From: Prochlorococcus sp. AG-409-D14
GTDB lineage: Bacteria > Cyanobacteriota > Cyanobacteriia > PCC-6307 > Cyanobiaceae
Length of the DNA stretch: 64,000 bases
Reading direction: 5' to 3'
Assembly (NCBI GenBank): GCA_003215895.1
Contig: QCJR01000006.1
Location: forward strand, 1-64,000
Positions 28,665 to 37,687 of this stretch are shown here, in pieces. Within the stretch, counting starts at the first letter, position 1. Each line of letters starts with the position of its first letter. Both the position numbers and the translations under genes were made by a program. Below the pieces are notes generated by a model. That model had not been told where the DNA came from. It saw only the letters and a list, made by a program, of their open reading frames with translations, and did no database searches.

Positions 28665-28692
28665 CTCAAATTAGTTATATAACTAATTTGAG
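28665..28692. repeat. Perfect 28-bp palindrome between cobS and tgt
   Basis: CTCAAATTAGTTAT is followed at once by its exact reverse complement, 14 bp each side with no mismatch. It ends 21 bases before the tgt start and begins 31 bases upstream of the longest candidate cobS start. In RNA it would fold into a long hairpin with a tiny loop; in DNA it is a symmetrical operator candidate. No T-run follows, so it is not a normal terminator. Confidence 0.7.
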
Positions 28693-28713
28693 TTATGGAA
28701 TATTTTGGAATAA

Positions 28714-29844
28714 TTGAAAAAGCCTCTCTTCGATTTCGAAATACAAAGTAGATGCGCATCGACATCAGCTCGTGTCTGTTCTATTAAAACGCCAAATGGA
28801 AGTGTAAATACTCCTAGATTTATGCCTGTAGGTACTTTAGGAACAGTAAAGGGAGTTACATCTCAGCAACTAGAGAAAACAGGAGCTGAAATGATTCTCG
28901 CAAATACTTTTCATCTTCATCTTCAACCAGGAGAAAAGATAGTTCATTGTGCAGGCGGACTACATAAATTTATGAATTGGAATAAACCAATACTTACTGA
29001 CTCCGGAGGTTTTCAAGTATTTAGTTTGGCAAAGTTAAATAAAATTGATGATGAAGGAGTTTCGTTTCAAAGCCCTAGAGACGGTAAGCAAATTTTTCTA
29101 ACTCCTGAAAACGCTATTGAGATTCAAATGGCTTTAGGCTCTGATATCGCAATGGCTTTTGATCAATGCCCTTCTTACCCATCAAGTGAATCAGAAGTTG
29201 AGGAGGCCTGTAAAAGAACTCACCATTGGCTTGAGAGATGTCTAAATGCTCATAACAAAGATGATCAAGCAGTTTTTGGAATAGTTCAAGGGGGTTGTTT
29301 CCCTCATTTAAGGGCATTGAGTGCAAAAATCGTCTCAGGATTTGATTTGCCAGGGATTGCTATAGGAGGGGTAAGTGTAGGTGAACCCATAAGTCAAATG
29401 CATAAAATTGTGCGAGAAACCTGTCCGTTTTTACCGGAAGATCGACCTAGATATCTGATGGGGATAGGGACATTACGAGAAATGGCAATAGCCGTGGCCA
29501 ATGGAGTAGATTTGTTCGATTGTGTAATCCCTACACGCTTGGGAAGGCATGGAACCGCTCTGGTTAATGGTGAAACGTGGAACTTAAGAAATTCGCGTTT
29601 TAAAGACGATTACAGACCACTTGATTCATCTTGTACTTGTGAAGCGTGTACTGGATACACGAGGGCATATATTCATCATTTAATTCGTAACAAAGAGTTG
29701 CTAGGTTTGACACTTTTGAGTTTGCATAATCTCACTCATTTGATCCGTTTTACAGGTGCTATGAGGCAAGCAATTCTGGAAGGTTGTTTTTCAGAGGATT
29801 TCGCTCCGTGGCAGAGTGACTCTAAAGCGCGTCATACGTGGTAG
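28714..29844 (+). CDS. tgt: Queuine/preQ1 tRNA-ribosyltransferase
   Basis: Exchanges guanine-34 for preQ1 in tRNAs for Asp, Asn, His and Tyr. The substrate Asp and fold are in [15 protein letters not shown] and GGVSVGEP, with the nucleophile Asp in [18 protein letters not shown]. The zinc site is [17 protein letters not shown] near the C terminus (three Cys, one His). The start is TTG at 28714, giving 376 residues, the usual length. psbK follows after 34 bases and may be co-transcribed. Confidence 0.96.
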   Translation: MKKPLFDFEIQSRCASTSARVCSIKTPNGSVNTPRFMPVGTLGTVKGVTSQQLEKTGAEMILANTFHLHLQPGEKIVHCAGGLHKFMNWNKPILTDSGGFQVFSLAKLNKIDDEGVSFQSPRDGKQIFLTPENAIEIQMALGSDIAMAFDQCPSYPSSESEVEEACKRTHHWLERCLNAHNKDDQAVFGIVQGGCFPHLRALSAKIVSGFDLPGIAIGGVSVGEPISQMHKIVRETCPFLPEDRPRYLMGIGTLREMAIAVANGVDLFDCVIPTRLGRHGTALVNGETWNLRNSRFKDDYRPLDSSCTCEACTGYTRAYIHHLIRNKELLGLTLLSLHNLTHLIRFTGAMRQAILEGCFSEDFAPWQSDSKARHTW

Positions 29845-29878
29845 CGTGCGTGCTTAATACGTCCATTATTTCTTAGGG

Positions 29879-30022
29879 ATGGCACTGATTAATCTCGACT
29901 TGCTTGCTGAACTTCCTGCTGCTTACCAGGCTTTTGCACCAACAGTGGATGTACTTCCGCTTATACCAATATTCTTCTTTCTGCTTGTTTTTGTTTGGCA
30001 AGCAGCAGTTGGTTTTCGTTAA
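29879..30022 (+). CDS. psbK: Photosystem II reaction centre protein K
   Basis: A 47-residue PSII subunit next to CP43. The reading is [19 protein letters not shown], then [20 protein letters not shown], then WQAAVGFR. The cleavable leader, the [10 protein letters not shown] core and the VWQAAVGFR end are diagnostic. It is too short for most gene callers. tgt lies just upstream on the same strand, an order seen in other marine picocyanobacteria. Confidence 0.96.
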   Translation: MALINLDLLAELPAAYQAFAPTVDVLPLIPIFFFLLVFVWQAAVGFR

Positions 30023-30050
30023 AAGCGAAGTTTTTTCTGCTGGTTTTTTT
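30003..30050 (+). terminator. Likely terminator at the end of psbK
   Basis: CAGCAG at 30003-30008, inside the last psbK codons, can pair with CTGCTG at 30037-30042. An inner TTCG/CGAA stem lies at 30014-30028, and the run GTTTTTTT follows at 30043-30050. The outer loop is long, so the inner stem plus the first T6 (30031-30036) may be the effective signal. The rest of the gap to 30141 shows nothing I can name. Confidence 0.5.
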
Positions 30051-30141
30051 ACAATTTAAGAAATCAATTAGAGGTTCTTAACAAAATAAAATTTTTGTTC
30101 GAAGTAAAATATCGGGCAAAAGTTTTATTTTATTTTTTTTA

Positions 30142-31164
30142 TTAGATCCCTTTATTAAGCAAAATGTCTTCACTTGGCATTGAGACTGCTTTCTCAATTA
30201 AATCTGCAAGATGAAGTGCTCTAGATGCTTGAAGTCCTCCAACAGCTGGTTTCTCTGTGCCTCTAACACATTGAAGAAAATGTTCCAATTCTGCATATAA
30301 AGGCTCAATTGATGTTGTACTGACTTCTTCAATAAAACCATCGTTTCTATAAAGCAGTTCGCCATGATCAGCTGAATACCATTCATGAGCCTTTCTATGG
30401 ATGTGAATATTGTGATTTAGAAAATCTGTTTCTATTAGACTTTGTTTGCAATGAGCGCTTAAGCTTCTAATTTTTTTATGACTCATTTTGCTTGCAGTCA
30501 GACTTGCAACAACCCCATTTTGGAAACCAAGTGTCGCGTTAACGTAATCCATAGGTCCATCTCCACTGCATCCTCCAACTGCAGCAAGTCTTATTACTTT
30601 TGAATTTGCAAGTTCAATAACTAAATCAATATCGTGAATCATTAAGTCCAATACGACTGAAACATCATTGGCTCTTTCTGGATGAGGACTATGCCTTCTG
30701 GCTTCTAGAACTACAACTTCTTCATTAGCAACTACTTTAGTTAATTCTCTAAAAGCTGGATTAAATCTTTCAATATGACCAACTTGTAATAACTTTTTCG
30801 CATTGTTTGAAGCGTTAATCAATGATGATGCTTCTTCTTTATTTGCTGCAATCGGCTTTTCGATTAAGACATGTTTCTGGGAATTTAGGCACTCGAGACC
30901 TACTTCATGGTGAAATAAAGTAGGTACGGCAATACATACGGCTTCTACTTGGCTTAATAAATCCTTGTAATTTCTATACCAATTACAATTAAATTGCTCC
31001 ATAGCTAACTTCCCTCGTTCTTCGTCTAAATCTGCAACTCCTACTAGCTCAGCATCTTTGAGAAGACTTAGGACTCGCGCATGATGCCATCCCATATTTC
31101 CTATTCCTATCACCCCAACTTTTACAGGAATCATATTTTCGTTTATCTTTGAAATTGTTTTCAT
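30142..31164 (-). CDS. Gfo/Idh/MocA family NAD(P)-dependent oxidoreductase
   Basis: The N-terminal Rossmann motif is VGVIGIGNMGWHHARVL (residues 15-31), followed by the EKPIA motif with the conserved lysine near 99. VLDLMIHDIDLVIEL carries the family His-Asp pair. Length 340 is usual. The family acts on sugars, sugar nucleotides and related compounds; the substrate cannot be read from the sequence. The ATG at 31134 (MIPVKVGV) is an alternative start. It lies downstream of the CNNM-like gene on the same strand. Confidence 0.85.
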   Translation of the reverse strand: MKTISKINENMIPVKVGVIGIGNMGWHHARVLSLLKDAELVGVADLDEERGKLAMEQFNCNWYRNYKDLLSQVEAVCIAVPTLFHHEVGLECLNSQKHVLIEKPIAANKEEASSLINASNNAKKLLQVGHIERFNPAFRELTKVVANEEVVVLEARRHSPHPERANDVSVVLDLMIHDIDLVIELANSKVIRLAAVGGCSGDGPMDYVNATLGFQNGVVASLTASKMSHKKIRSLSAHCKQSLIETDFLNHNIHIHRKAHEWYSADHGELLYRNDGFIEEVSTTSIEPLYAELEHFLQCVRGTEKPAVGGLQASRALHLADLIEKAVSMPSEDILLNKGI

Positions 31165-31200
31165 GTTTATTTTTTTTTAATGAATAGTCTTTTTTATAAA

Positions 31201-32484
31201 TTATTTAGGAAGGATTATTTTTACTTTGTTTATTCGTGGACCTTTCATAGAGATAATTTCAAATATAATTTCATTATGAACGAACGTTTCTCCTGAACTG
31301 GGAATTTCTTGGAGTTTTTCTAACACAAATCCTGCAAGAGTGTAATGATCATCAGCTTCTGGCAATTCTAATTTAAGCTCTCTATTTATTTCTATTACTT
31401 CTATCTCCCCAGAAGTAATCCATGTTTTTTTTAAGTCATCAATAGGTCTTAGCTCAGCTTCTTTATTATCAAATTGAATCTCATCACCAACTATTTCACC
31501 TGTTAAGTCTGCTGATGTTATTAATCCTTCAGTCCCTCCATATTCATCAACAACCAATAGTAATGGATTCCCGTTTTTTATTAAGGGTAGTAATTCGGCC
31601 AAAGTAGAAGTTTCTAAAACACGAGCAACTGGTTTTATATAAGGCTCTAAAGATGAGTTGGCTTGCATTTCCCCTTTAGATATTGGATCAGCAAGTTGCC
31701 TTAAATCTAAAACTCCAAGAACATTATCAAGTGAGTCATCAATTACTAAGTACCTTGCATGACGTGTTTTATGAACCTCTTCCATCATTTGAGTGAAGGA
31801 AACCTCTTTTGGAAGAGTAGCCATTCCTGACCTGGGAACCATTACTTCTCTGACTTGTGTATCTCTTAAAGCAAAAACACCTTCAAGTATGTTCCTTTCA
31901 TCAGGTTTTAATCCTGTTACTCCACCAGTTTCAATTAATTTCTCTAATTCACCTGCAGAGAATGCAGCTGTGGTAAGACTTTCTGATTTGCTATTGAGTC
32001 CAAATAATCTAAGAATTAATAAAGCAAGTCCTTCTAGCAAAGAAAGAAATGGCGACATCCATTTTATTGCCGCTTCAATTAGAGGTGATAATTTAAGGGC
32101 GGAAGTCTCTGGTTGATTAAGAACAAGTGCTTTTGGTAGAAGACCAGATATCAGAGTTGCTAAAAGTACAACAGTAATAAAAAGTCCTAGATTAAAAAAA
32201 TAGTTGATTGAAGCATTATTTCCCCACCATTGAAGTGCCAAATTTTTGCAGATCCAACCAATTGAAATTAATGAAATAGTTATTCCTAACTCTGCTATTA
32301 AAAGAGTTCTTCTTAGCCTTTTCTGAAGACGAATTATGGAATTGGAACCAGGTAGTCCATCTTCTACCAATCTTTGAACCTTGGTTGAACGAAGTCGCAA
32401 AATAGCAAATTGCCCTGCATTGAAAAATGCTGGTATTACTAGCAATATACAAAGAAGTAATAAACTCATTAATAAATTTTTCAT
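31201..32484 (-). CDS. CNNM/CorC-like membrane protein with CBS pair
   Basis: An N-terminal DUF21/CNNM transmembrane domain (about four helices to residue 150) is followed by two CBS domains: EGVFALRDTQVREVMVPRSGM, then RYLVIDDSLDNVLGVLDLRQL. A C-terminal CorC_HlyC domain follows from about residue 340. Family members move or regulate Mg2+ or other divalent cations and are often mislabelled haemolysins. I chose the ATG at 32484; the frame is open further to 32517 but that would run inside the tRNA gene. An ATG at 32469 is a second choice. Confidence 0.85.
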   Translation of the reverse strand: MKNLLMSLLLLCILLVIPAFFNAGQFAILRLRSTKVQRLVEDGLPGSNSIIRLQKRLRRTLLIAELGITISLISIGWICKNLALQWWGNNASINYFFNLGLFITVVLLATLISGLLPKALVLNQPETSALKLSPLIEAAIKWMSPFLSLLEGLALLILRLFGLNSKSESLTTAAFSAGELEKLIETGGVTGLKPDERNILEGVFALRDTQVREVMVPRSGMATLPKEVSFTQMMEEVHKTRHARYLVIDDSLDNVLGVLDLRQLADPISKGEMQANSSLEPYIKPVARVLETSTLAELLPLIKNGNPLLLVVDEYGGTEGLITSADLTGEIVGDEIQFDNKEAELRPIDDLKKTWITSGEIEVIEINRELKLELPEADDHYTLAGFVLEKLQEIPSSGETFVHNEIIFEIISMKGPRINKVKIILPK

Positions 32485-32556
32485 GGGGGATGAGAGGATC
32501 GAACTCTCCTGAGCCAAATTATGAGTTTGGTGCGTTCACCAGATCGCTAATCCCCC
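32484..32556 (-). tRNA. tRNA with CAT anticodon (Met, or Ile2 if lysidine-modified)
   Basis: Read leftward from 32556. Acceptor GGGGGAT pairs with ATCCCCC with discriminator A. The D-stem is GCG/CGC. The anticodon stem CCAAA/TTTGG encloses loop CTCATAA (anticodon CAT), and the T-arm is GAGAG-TTCGATC-CTCTC. The variable loop is CTCAG. It lacks initiator-type features, so it is either elongator Met or the Ile tRNA whose C34 is changed to lysidine by TilS; sequence by eye does not decide. Its last base is the A of the ATG chosen for the downstream CNNM-like gene. Confidence 0.92.
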
Positions 32557-32665
32557 AAAAAAGCAGAACTAAAACTTTTTTTGATAATAGTTAATTAGTT
32601 TGCCTAAAGTAAATATATATCTAATCCCCCCAAGATGTTTAATAATTAAACTTGTATCTAAAGAT

Positions 32666-33244
32666 ATGAATCCATTGAATCCTTCATTAGATGGAATAAA
32701 AGAAAATCTTTTAACTTTATTAGCTCAAAAAGCTTATAAGTTTGGCGATTTTTCTTTGTCCTCAGGTAAAAAAAGTTCTCATTACGTTAATTGCAAGCCA
32801 GTATCTCTCTCAGGTCCAGGCCTCCTGTTAATAAGTTCATTATTTCTGAAACAAATACATGAAAGTGACAGTGGTGTAGCTGGTTTGACTTTGGGTGCTG
32901 ACCCTCTTGTTAGTGGAGTTGTAATGTTGGCAGCTCAATCAGGTATTGATTTAAGCGGTTTAATAGTCAGGAAAGAAGCTAAAGGTTATGGAACTGGAGC
33001 ATGGTTAGAAGGACCTTTGCCTCCCAAGGGTTCTGTGATTACTGTTCTAGAGGATGTCGTTACTACTGGTGGCTCTTCTTTAAAAGCTGTTGAACAACTT
33101 AGAAATCAAGGGTATTTAGTTAAGAGAGTACTAGCAATAGTCGATAGAGAAGAGGGAGGAGAAGATGCCTTGTCTAAAGCTGATTTAGATTTAAATAGTC
33201 TTTTCTTTTTAAAAGAGATTGTTGAGAGAGCTAAAAGCCTGTAA
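32666..33244 (+). CDS. pyrE: Orotate phosphoribosyltransferase
   Basis: Makes OMP from orotate and PRPP in pyrimidine synthesis. The PRPP-binding motif is [37 protein letters not shown] is the N-terminal signature, and [10 protein letters not shown] holds the mobile loop. The frame is open from a TTG at 32600, but the extra 22 residues are not family-like, so I use the ATG at 32666 (MNPLNPSL). Its stop overlaps the ygfZ start (TAATG), implying coupled translation. Confidence 0.94.
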   Translation: MNPLNPSLDGIKENLLTLLAQKAYKFGDFSLSSGKKSSHYVNCKPVSLSGPGLLLISSLFLKQIHESDSGVAGLTLGADPLVSGVVMLAAQSGIDLSGLIVRKEAKGYGTGAWLEGPLPPKGSVITVLEDVVTTGGSSLKAVEQLRNQGYLVKRVLAIVDREEGGEDALSKADLDLNSLFFLKEIVERAKSL

Positions 33245-34092
33245 TGACAGACAATAAATCATTGATTTGGGATGAAACATTCCCTTCATTACTTTTAAAT
33301 GGGGAGGGAACTGTTGCTTTTTTACATGGTCAAACGACTGCAGATGTTTTTTCTCACAAACCACTAGAAAGAATCTTCTTGAGCTGTTGGTTATCAGCTA
33401 AAGGATTTTTAAAAGCTATATTGGAAATCCGACTTTCAGATTATATGGCTGAGATAGTTATTATTAGTGGTGAAATTAATTCTATAAGAGATGGATTTGA
33501 ATCAGTTATATTTCCAGCAGATAAAGTTAAGTTAGAAGTTATAGATCCAATCAGAAGAATACAAGAAATAAATAATAATAATTCATGGAAGAAATCAAAT
33601 TCTAGTTGGATTGATAATAATAATTTGATTCTAGAAGAATTAACTAACTCTACAAAAGCTACTAAAGAAGAATTGGAAAATTGGAAAATAAGACAAGGAA
33701 TACCTAGCTTTAATAGAGAGATAAATGGACAAACAAACCCCTATGAATTAGGATTAGGTGACATCGTAAATCTTGATAAAGGTTGTTATCTAGGCCAAGA
33801 GGCAATGGCTAGATTGTTTAGGTCTAAATCTCTAAAATGTCAACTTCGTTATTGGGAAGCTTATGGAGAATCTAAAGAGTTTGATATTGGTAAGAAGTTT
33901 TTTAGCACTAATCAAGATGAACGATTAAAGAAAAATGTAGGAGTTGTTACTTCTTCAAATAGGGTTAATAATAATTTTTTTAATGGACTGGCATTAATTA
34001 AGAAAAATTTTCTTAATCAGGATCTTTGTTTTTCTGAAAATGGCGACTCTATAACAATAAAAAAAACAATCTCTTTTACTAATCCTTTTTAA
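33244..34092 (+). CDS. ygfZ: YgfZ/GcvT-like folate-binding protein
   Basis: Related to the T-protein of the glycine cleavage system. The family signature is KGCYLGQEAMAR with the conserved cysteine near residue 180, within the K-G-C-Y-x-G-Q-E consensus. FLHGQTTADV near residue 27 also fits. YgfZ proteins use folate to help maintain certain iron-sulfur enzymes. Length 282 is slightly short, and the C terminus is Asn/Lys-rich. It starts within the pyrE stop codon. Confidence 0.85.
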   Translation: MTDNKSLIWDETFPSLLLNGEGTVAFLHGQTTADVFSHKPLERIFLSCWLSAKGFLKAILEIRLSDYMAEIVIISGEINSIRDGFESVIFPADKVKLEVIDPIRRIQEINNNNSWKKSNSSWIDNNNLILEELTNSTKATKEELENWKIRQGIPSFNREINGQTNPYELGLGDIVNLDKGCYLGQEAMARLFRSKSLKCQLRYWEAYGESKEFDIGKKFFSTNQDERLKKNVGVVTSSNRVNNNFFNGLALIKKNFLNQDLCFSENGDSITIKKTISFTNPF

Positions 34093-34107
34093 TCTTTTAA
34101 GATATTC

Positions 34108-35562
34108 TTACTCGTGATCTATTAACCACTTTGCGATCATTAAGGTGGCTATACAATCATCACGATTATATTCAAAAATTGAATTTAAATTCCTAGAATA
34201 CATTTTATTTATTTTACGCGATTTTTTCCATTGTCTCCACCATAAAAGAGCTCTAGCTCCATCTATATTAGTTTGTTTCCATTCAAATCCAATCCATTCT
34301 GCGATTGATTTAAGACCATAATTACTGACTGGAAGGCACCAGTTTTCTCTAATTAATAAATGTATATCAATAAATCTTTTTTTTAACGCTTCAATTTCAT
34401 CAGGATTAGCTCCTTGACTCAATCCCAACTTTAGTAAAGATATTGGTTCTGTTTCACCATAATGGATAATGGGATAGTCTTTATTAAGACTTAATTTTTT
34501 AGCTATTCTTTTCCAAAGAAAACTTTCAGTGTTTTTTTCAAGATTAAGTAATGGTGAATATTTGGTTTTTTCTAAACTTATTTTGTTTTTAATGTTTTTT
34601 GGTAATCGAATTAATCCATGTAAAAAGTCATGCTTAATATCTGGGTCAGCTTCAATGTCATAAATATATAATCCTTTTGCTTCCTTTAAATTATTTAGTG
34701 TTTTTTCTGGATTTAGTTTGATTGCCTTTTTGCTTACTTTCGATTGCGATTGTATGATAATTTTTTTAGAAATATCACTATGTTGTGTGCCATATCTTTC
34801 AAGCTTCTCCTTTAATTTATAATGATTAATCTTTGCTAATTCATCTATACTATTGATGCCAATTTTGTTTAATAAAAATACTCTTTTCGCTCCAATTCCA
34901 CTAACTTCACTTAGACTTCCTTCTTTGATCGATATTGCATCACAATCTTTTCTCCATTCACATATTGTGCATTTTTTTCTATTAGAAGTTATGGGTGGAG
35001 GAGTTTTTGTGTCAATGTCTTTCTCTAGATTTAATAATGAATCGATTAATTCGTTATTCATCTTTTCACTTAATCTTATAGTTTCGACTTTAATATTTTT
35101 ATTTTCTTTATGTAATAATAAACCTTTTTCGACTTGACATTTTTGTAAATTATTTATTAATAAACCTTTCATTGCAAGTATTAATCTGTGCTCTCTTGCT
35201 ATTTTTTTACCTTGCCTAGCTAAAACAGGTTGGTAAGAAAAATTACCCCAAATACTTTCTCCGGTTGTCTTCTTTAGAATCGGTAAGTTTCCTTTGATAA
35301 TTCTATTTTTAATAAGAGGATATTTCAGCCTGACACCATAGGCGATATTTTTCCCCTCTTCACAAGCTTGAATTCCTATCCCATAGTTTTTTTGTGAGAG
35401 ATTATGAAAGCAGTCGATTTGATGATTTAATTGAAGTGTGCTGTGAGCGGTCCACAACTTTTTTTGTTTTTCACCATAAACTTCAAGCCACGCTTTTCTT
35501 CTGCATCGAATCCAACTCCTTAAAAGGTGAATATTAATTGGTTTGGATGTATTACATTTCAT
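34108..35562 (-). CDS. TM0106-like RecB/Cas4-type nuclease with C-terminal exonuclease domain
   Basis: A 484-residue protein in three parts. The N-terminal part has a lone Cys20 (WIRCRRKAW), and CTICEWRKDC supplies Cys198, Cys201 and Cys207. Together these give the four-cysteine 4Fe-4S pattern of Cas4/AddB-type RecB nucleases. A helix-hairpin-helix-like stretch, LSEVSGIGAKRVFLLNKIGI, lies at 218-237. The C-terminal part starts YIYDIEADPD (Asp302, Glu304) and ends EYNRDDCIATL, the layout of a DEDD 3'-5' exonuclease (RNase_H_2). The RecB-core D...(D/E)xK is not obvious, so the first domain may bind rather than cut. No CRISPR genes are near. Confidence 0.75.
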   Translation of the reverse strand: MKCNTSKPINIHLLRSWIRCRRKAWLEVYGEKQKKLWTAHSTLQLNHQIDCFHNLSQKNYGIGIQACEEGKNIAYGVRLKYPLIKNRIIKGNLPILKKTTGESIWGNFSYQPVLARQGKKIAREHRLILAMKGLLINNLQKCQVEKGLLLHKENKNIKVETIRLSEKMNNELIDSLLNLEKDIDTKTPPPITSNRKKCTICEWRKDCDAISIKEGSLSEVSGIGAKRVFLLNKIGINSIDELAKINHYKLKEKLERYGTQHSDISKKIIIQSQSKVSKKAIKLNPEKTLNNLKEAKGLYIYDIEADPDIKHDFLHGLIRLPKNIKNKISLEKTKYSPLLNLEKNTESFLWKRIAKKLSLNKDYPIIHYGETEPISLLKLGLSQGANPDEIEALKKRFIDIHLLIRENWCLPVSNYGLKSIAEWIGFEWKQTNIDGARALLWWRQWKKSRKINKMYSRNLNSIFEYNRDDCIATLMIAKWLIDHE

Positions 35563-35614
35563 ACCTAGAGATTAATCTGAATTTCTTTAAGAACAAAGTT
35601 TCGCCAACATAAAG

Positions 35615-37075
35615 ATGAAAAAGAAAAAGTTGAATCTCACTAAAGAGAAAATTTCTTTCGGAACAGATGGATGGAGAGGGGTATTAGGAGTTGATTTTAC
35701 GTTGGAAAGATTACTTAAAGTTGCAGCAGCAGCAGCTCAAGAGCTTGCTTATGTGAAGGAGAAAAAAAATAATAAAATAATCATTGGTTATGATCGACGT
35801 TTTCTCGCAGAGGAGATGGCGGAGGCTGTTGCATCTGCAGTTAGAGGAGTAGATTTAGTCCCTTTGTTGTCTTCTTCTGCGCTGCCAACTCCATCTTGTA
35901 GCTGGGGAATAGTTGAAGAAAATGCACTTGGTGCACTTGTGATTACAGCAAGTCATAATCCTTGCGAATGGTTGGGTTTGAAAATAAAAGGTCCTTTTGG
36001 GGGCTCAGTGGATAGCTCTTTTACCGATTCCGTTCAAAGAAGATTAGATGCTGGAGGGATATCAATTCCAATAGAAGATGCAACCGAGAGAGTTGATTTT
36101 CGAAAACAACATCTATTGGGGATTAGTAAGAAATTTGACATACCTTTGATTTCTAATGGCTTGAAAAAATTAGGTGTGAAAATATTTGTTGATCCAATGC
36201 ATGGATCTGCAGCGGGCTGCATGTCTGAATTATTTGGCTCTGATGGTGATGAGCTTATTTATGAATTAAGAACAAAAAGAGATCCTTTGTTTGGCGGTAA
36301 CCCTCCAGAACCTATGAAGGCTTACCTAGCGCAATTAATAGAAGAAGTTAAGGATTCGTTCAAAGAAGGTAAGTTGTCCATGGGCATAGTTTTTGATGGA
36401 GATGGAGATCGAATTGCGGCGATAGATGAAAAAGGTAGATATTGCAATACACAGTTGCTAATGCCGGTTCTGATAGATCATCTAGCAAGATTCAAAAATA
36501 TGGCAGGTTGTGTTGTTAAAACTGTAAGTGGTTCGGACTTGATGCGATTGGTTGCTGAGGATTTGGGGAGAGAGGTACTTGAGAAGCCAGTTGGGTTTAA
36601 ATATATTGCTGAAGAAATGCTTTCAAAAGAAGTTCTCATAGGAGGAGAGGAGTCAGGGGGAGTTGGATTTGGACATCATTTGCCAGAACGTGACGCTTTG
36701 TTTACCGCTTTGCTTTTGATGGAGTCAATAGTTGCTGATAATAAATGTTTAGGTGAGAAAATAGATTCTCTTCATGCTCGTTTTGGTGAAAGTTATTTTG
36801 AACGTATTGATTTAACTCTTAAAGATATGGAGATGAGAAGGAACTTGGAAAATTTTCTAAAACAGAAAACGCCATCTTCAATAGGTCATAAATCAGTTTT
36901 AGAGGTTATTTCAACTGATGGAATAAAACTTGTACTTGATAAAAGTCATTGGCTAATGTTTCGTTTCTCTGGAACAGAGCCTCTTTTAAGAATTTATTGT
37001 GAAGCTCCATCGAGTGCAGAAGTTAATTCGACTTTGTATTATGCAAAGCAACTTATAGATAATAGCTTTGGATAA
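35615..37075 (+). CDS. Phosphoglucomutase/phosphomannomutase family protein
   Basis: Interconverts hexose 1- and 6-phosphates. The phosphoserine loop is VITASHNPCEWLG with Ser113. The metal loop is FDGDGDRIAAID, the sugar-binding loop is GGEESGGVGFGHH, and the phosphate-binding loop is RFSGTEPLLRIY. SFGTDGWRGVLG opens the protein. Length 486 is normal. Which sugar it prefers (glucose, mannose or glucosamine) is not clear by eye. The next gene begins 8 bases before its stop. Confidence 0.9.
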   Translation: MKKKKLNLTKEKISFGTDGWRGVLGVDFTLERLLKVAAAAAQELAYVKEKKNNKIIIGYDRRFLAEEMAEAVASAVRGVDLVPLLSSSALPTPSCSWGIVEENALGALVITASHNPCEWLGLKIKGPFGGSVDSSFTDSVQRRLDAGGISIPIEDATERVDFRKQHLLGISKKFDIPLISNGLKKLGVKIFVDPMHGSAAGCMSELFGSDGDELIYELRTKRDPLFGGNPPEPMKAYLAQLIEEVKDSFKEGKLSMGIVFDGDGDRIAAIDEKGRYCNTQLLMPVLIDHLARFKNMAGCVVKTVSGSDLMRLVAEDLGREVLEKPVGFKYIAEEMLSKEVLIGGEESGGVGFGHHLPERDALFTALLLMESIVADNKCLGEKIDSLHARFGESYFERIDLTLKDMEMRRNLENFLKQKTPSSIGHKSVLEVISTDGIKLVLDKSHWLMFRFSGTEPLLRIYCEAPSSAEVNSTLYYAKQLIDNSFG

Positions 37076-37658
37076 TCTCTCTCTTGTAATTGCTAGTGGT
37101 AATCAAGGTAAAATCGGAGAATTTAAAAAACTTTTGGACGATTTTCCATTTGATTTATTGACACAACCTGTTGGATTTGAGATTGAGGAAACAGGAAATA
37201 CATTTATGGAAAATGCAAGAATCAAGGCAATTTCTGTCAGTCAAGCAACAGGTAATTTGTCTCTTGCTGACGACTCTGGGTTGAGTGTTGAGGCTCTTGG
37301 AGGGGCACCAGGTATTTATTCTTCTAGGTATGCAAATTCAGATAAGGAAAGAATTGAAAAACTATTAGCTGAGTTAAAACCTTTTCCAAATAGAAAAGCT
37401 AGATTTGAATGTGCATTATGTATTGCTAGTGGGTCAGAAGTGTTGATAGAAGTTTCAGGCTTTTGCGAAGGTTTAATAACTTTTTTCCCGAAGGGGGAAA
37501 ATGGGTTTGGTTATGATCCGATTTTTGAAGTTTCTGGATTAGGTGTGACTTATGCGGAAATGGACTACGAAAAAAAGAAGCATATTGGTCATAGGGGGAA
37601 TGCATTCAAATTGCTCATTCCAGAATTGAAAAAACTATTGGTTTCAATAGAAAAATAG
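37068..37658 (+). CDS. rdgB: XTP/dITP pyrophosphatase (RdgB/HAM1)
   Basis: Removes non-canonical purine nucleoside triphosphates to protect DNA and RNA. Seen: IASGNQGKIGEFKKLL near residue 8, ADDSGLSVEALGGAPGIYSS near 66, and NGFGYDPIFEV near 146, the three family blocks. The start is TTG at 37068, overlapping the mutase stop by 8 bases, so the two are translationally linked. Length 196 is usual. Confidence 0.94.
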   Translation: MDNLSLVIASGNQGKIGEFKKLLDDFPFDLLTQPVGFEIEETGNTFMENARIKAISVSQATGNLSLADDSGLSVEALGGAPGIYSSRYANSDKERIEKLLAELKPFPNRKARFECALCIASGSEVLIEVSGFCEGLITFFPKGENGFGYDPIFEVSGLGVTYAEMDYEKKKHIGHRGNAFKLLIPELKKLLVSIEK

Positions 37659-37687
37659 TTTTTGTTCTCTTGCAAAACTTTTAGTTT

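Noticed and set aside
31793-32116. A 107-residue rightward frame opposite the CNNM-like gene
   Set aside because: Antisense of a conserved CBS region; no domain of its own.
34108-35562. Idea that the Cas4-like protein is part of a CRISPR or defence island
   Set aside because: Neighbours are pyrE, ygfZ and a phosphohexomutase; no repeats, cas genes or mobile elements are seen nearby.
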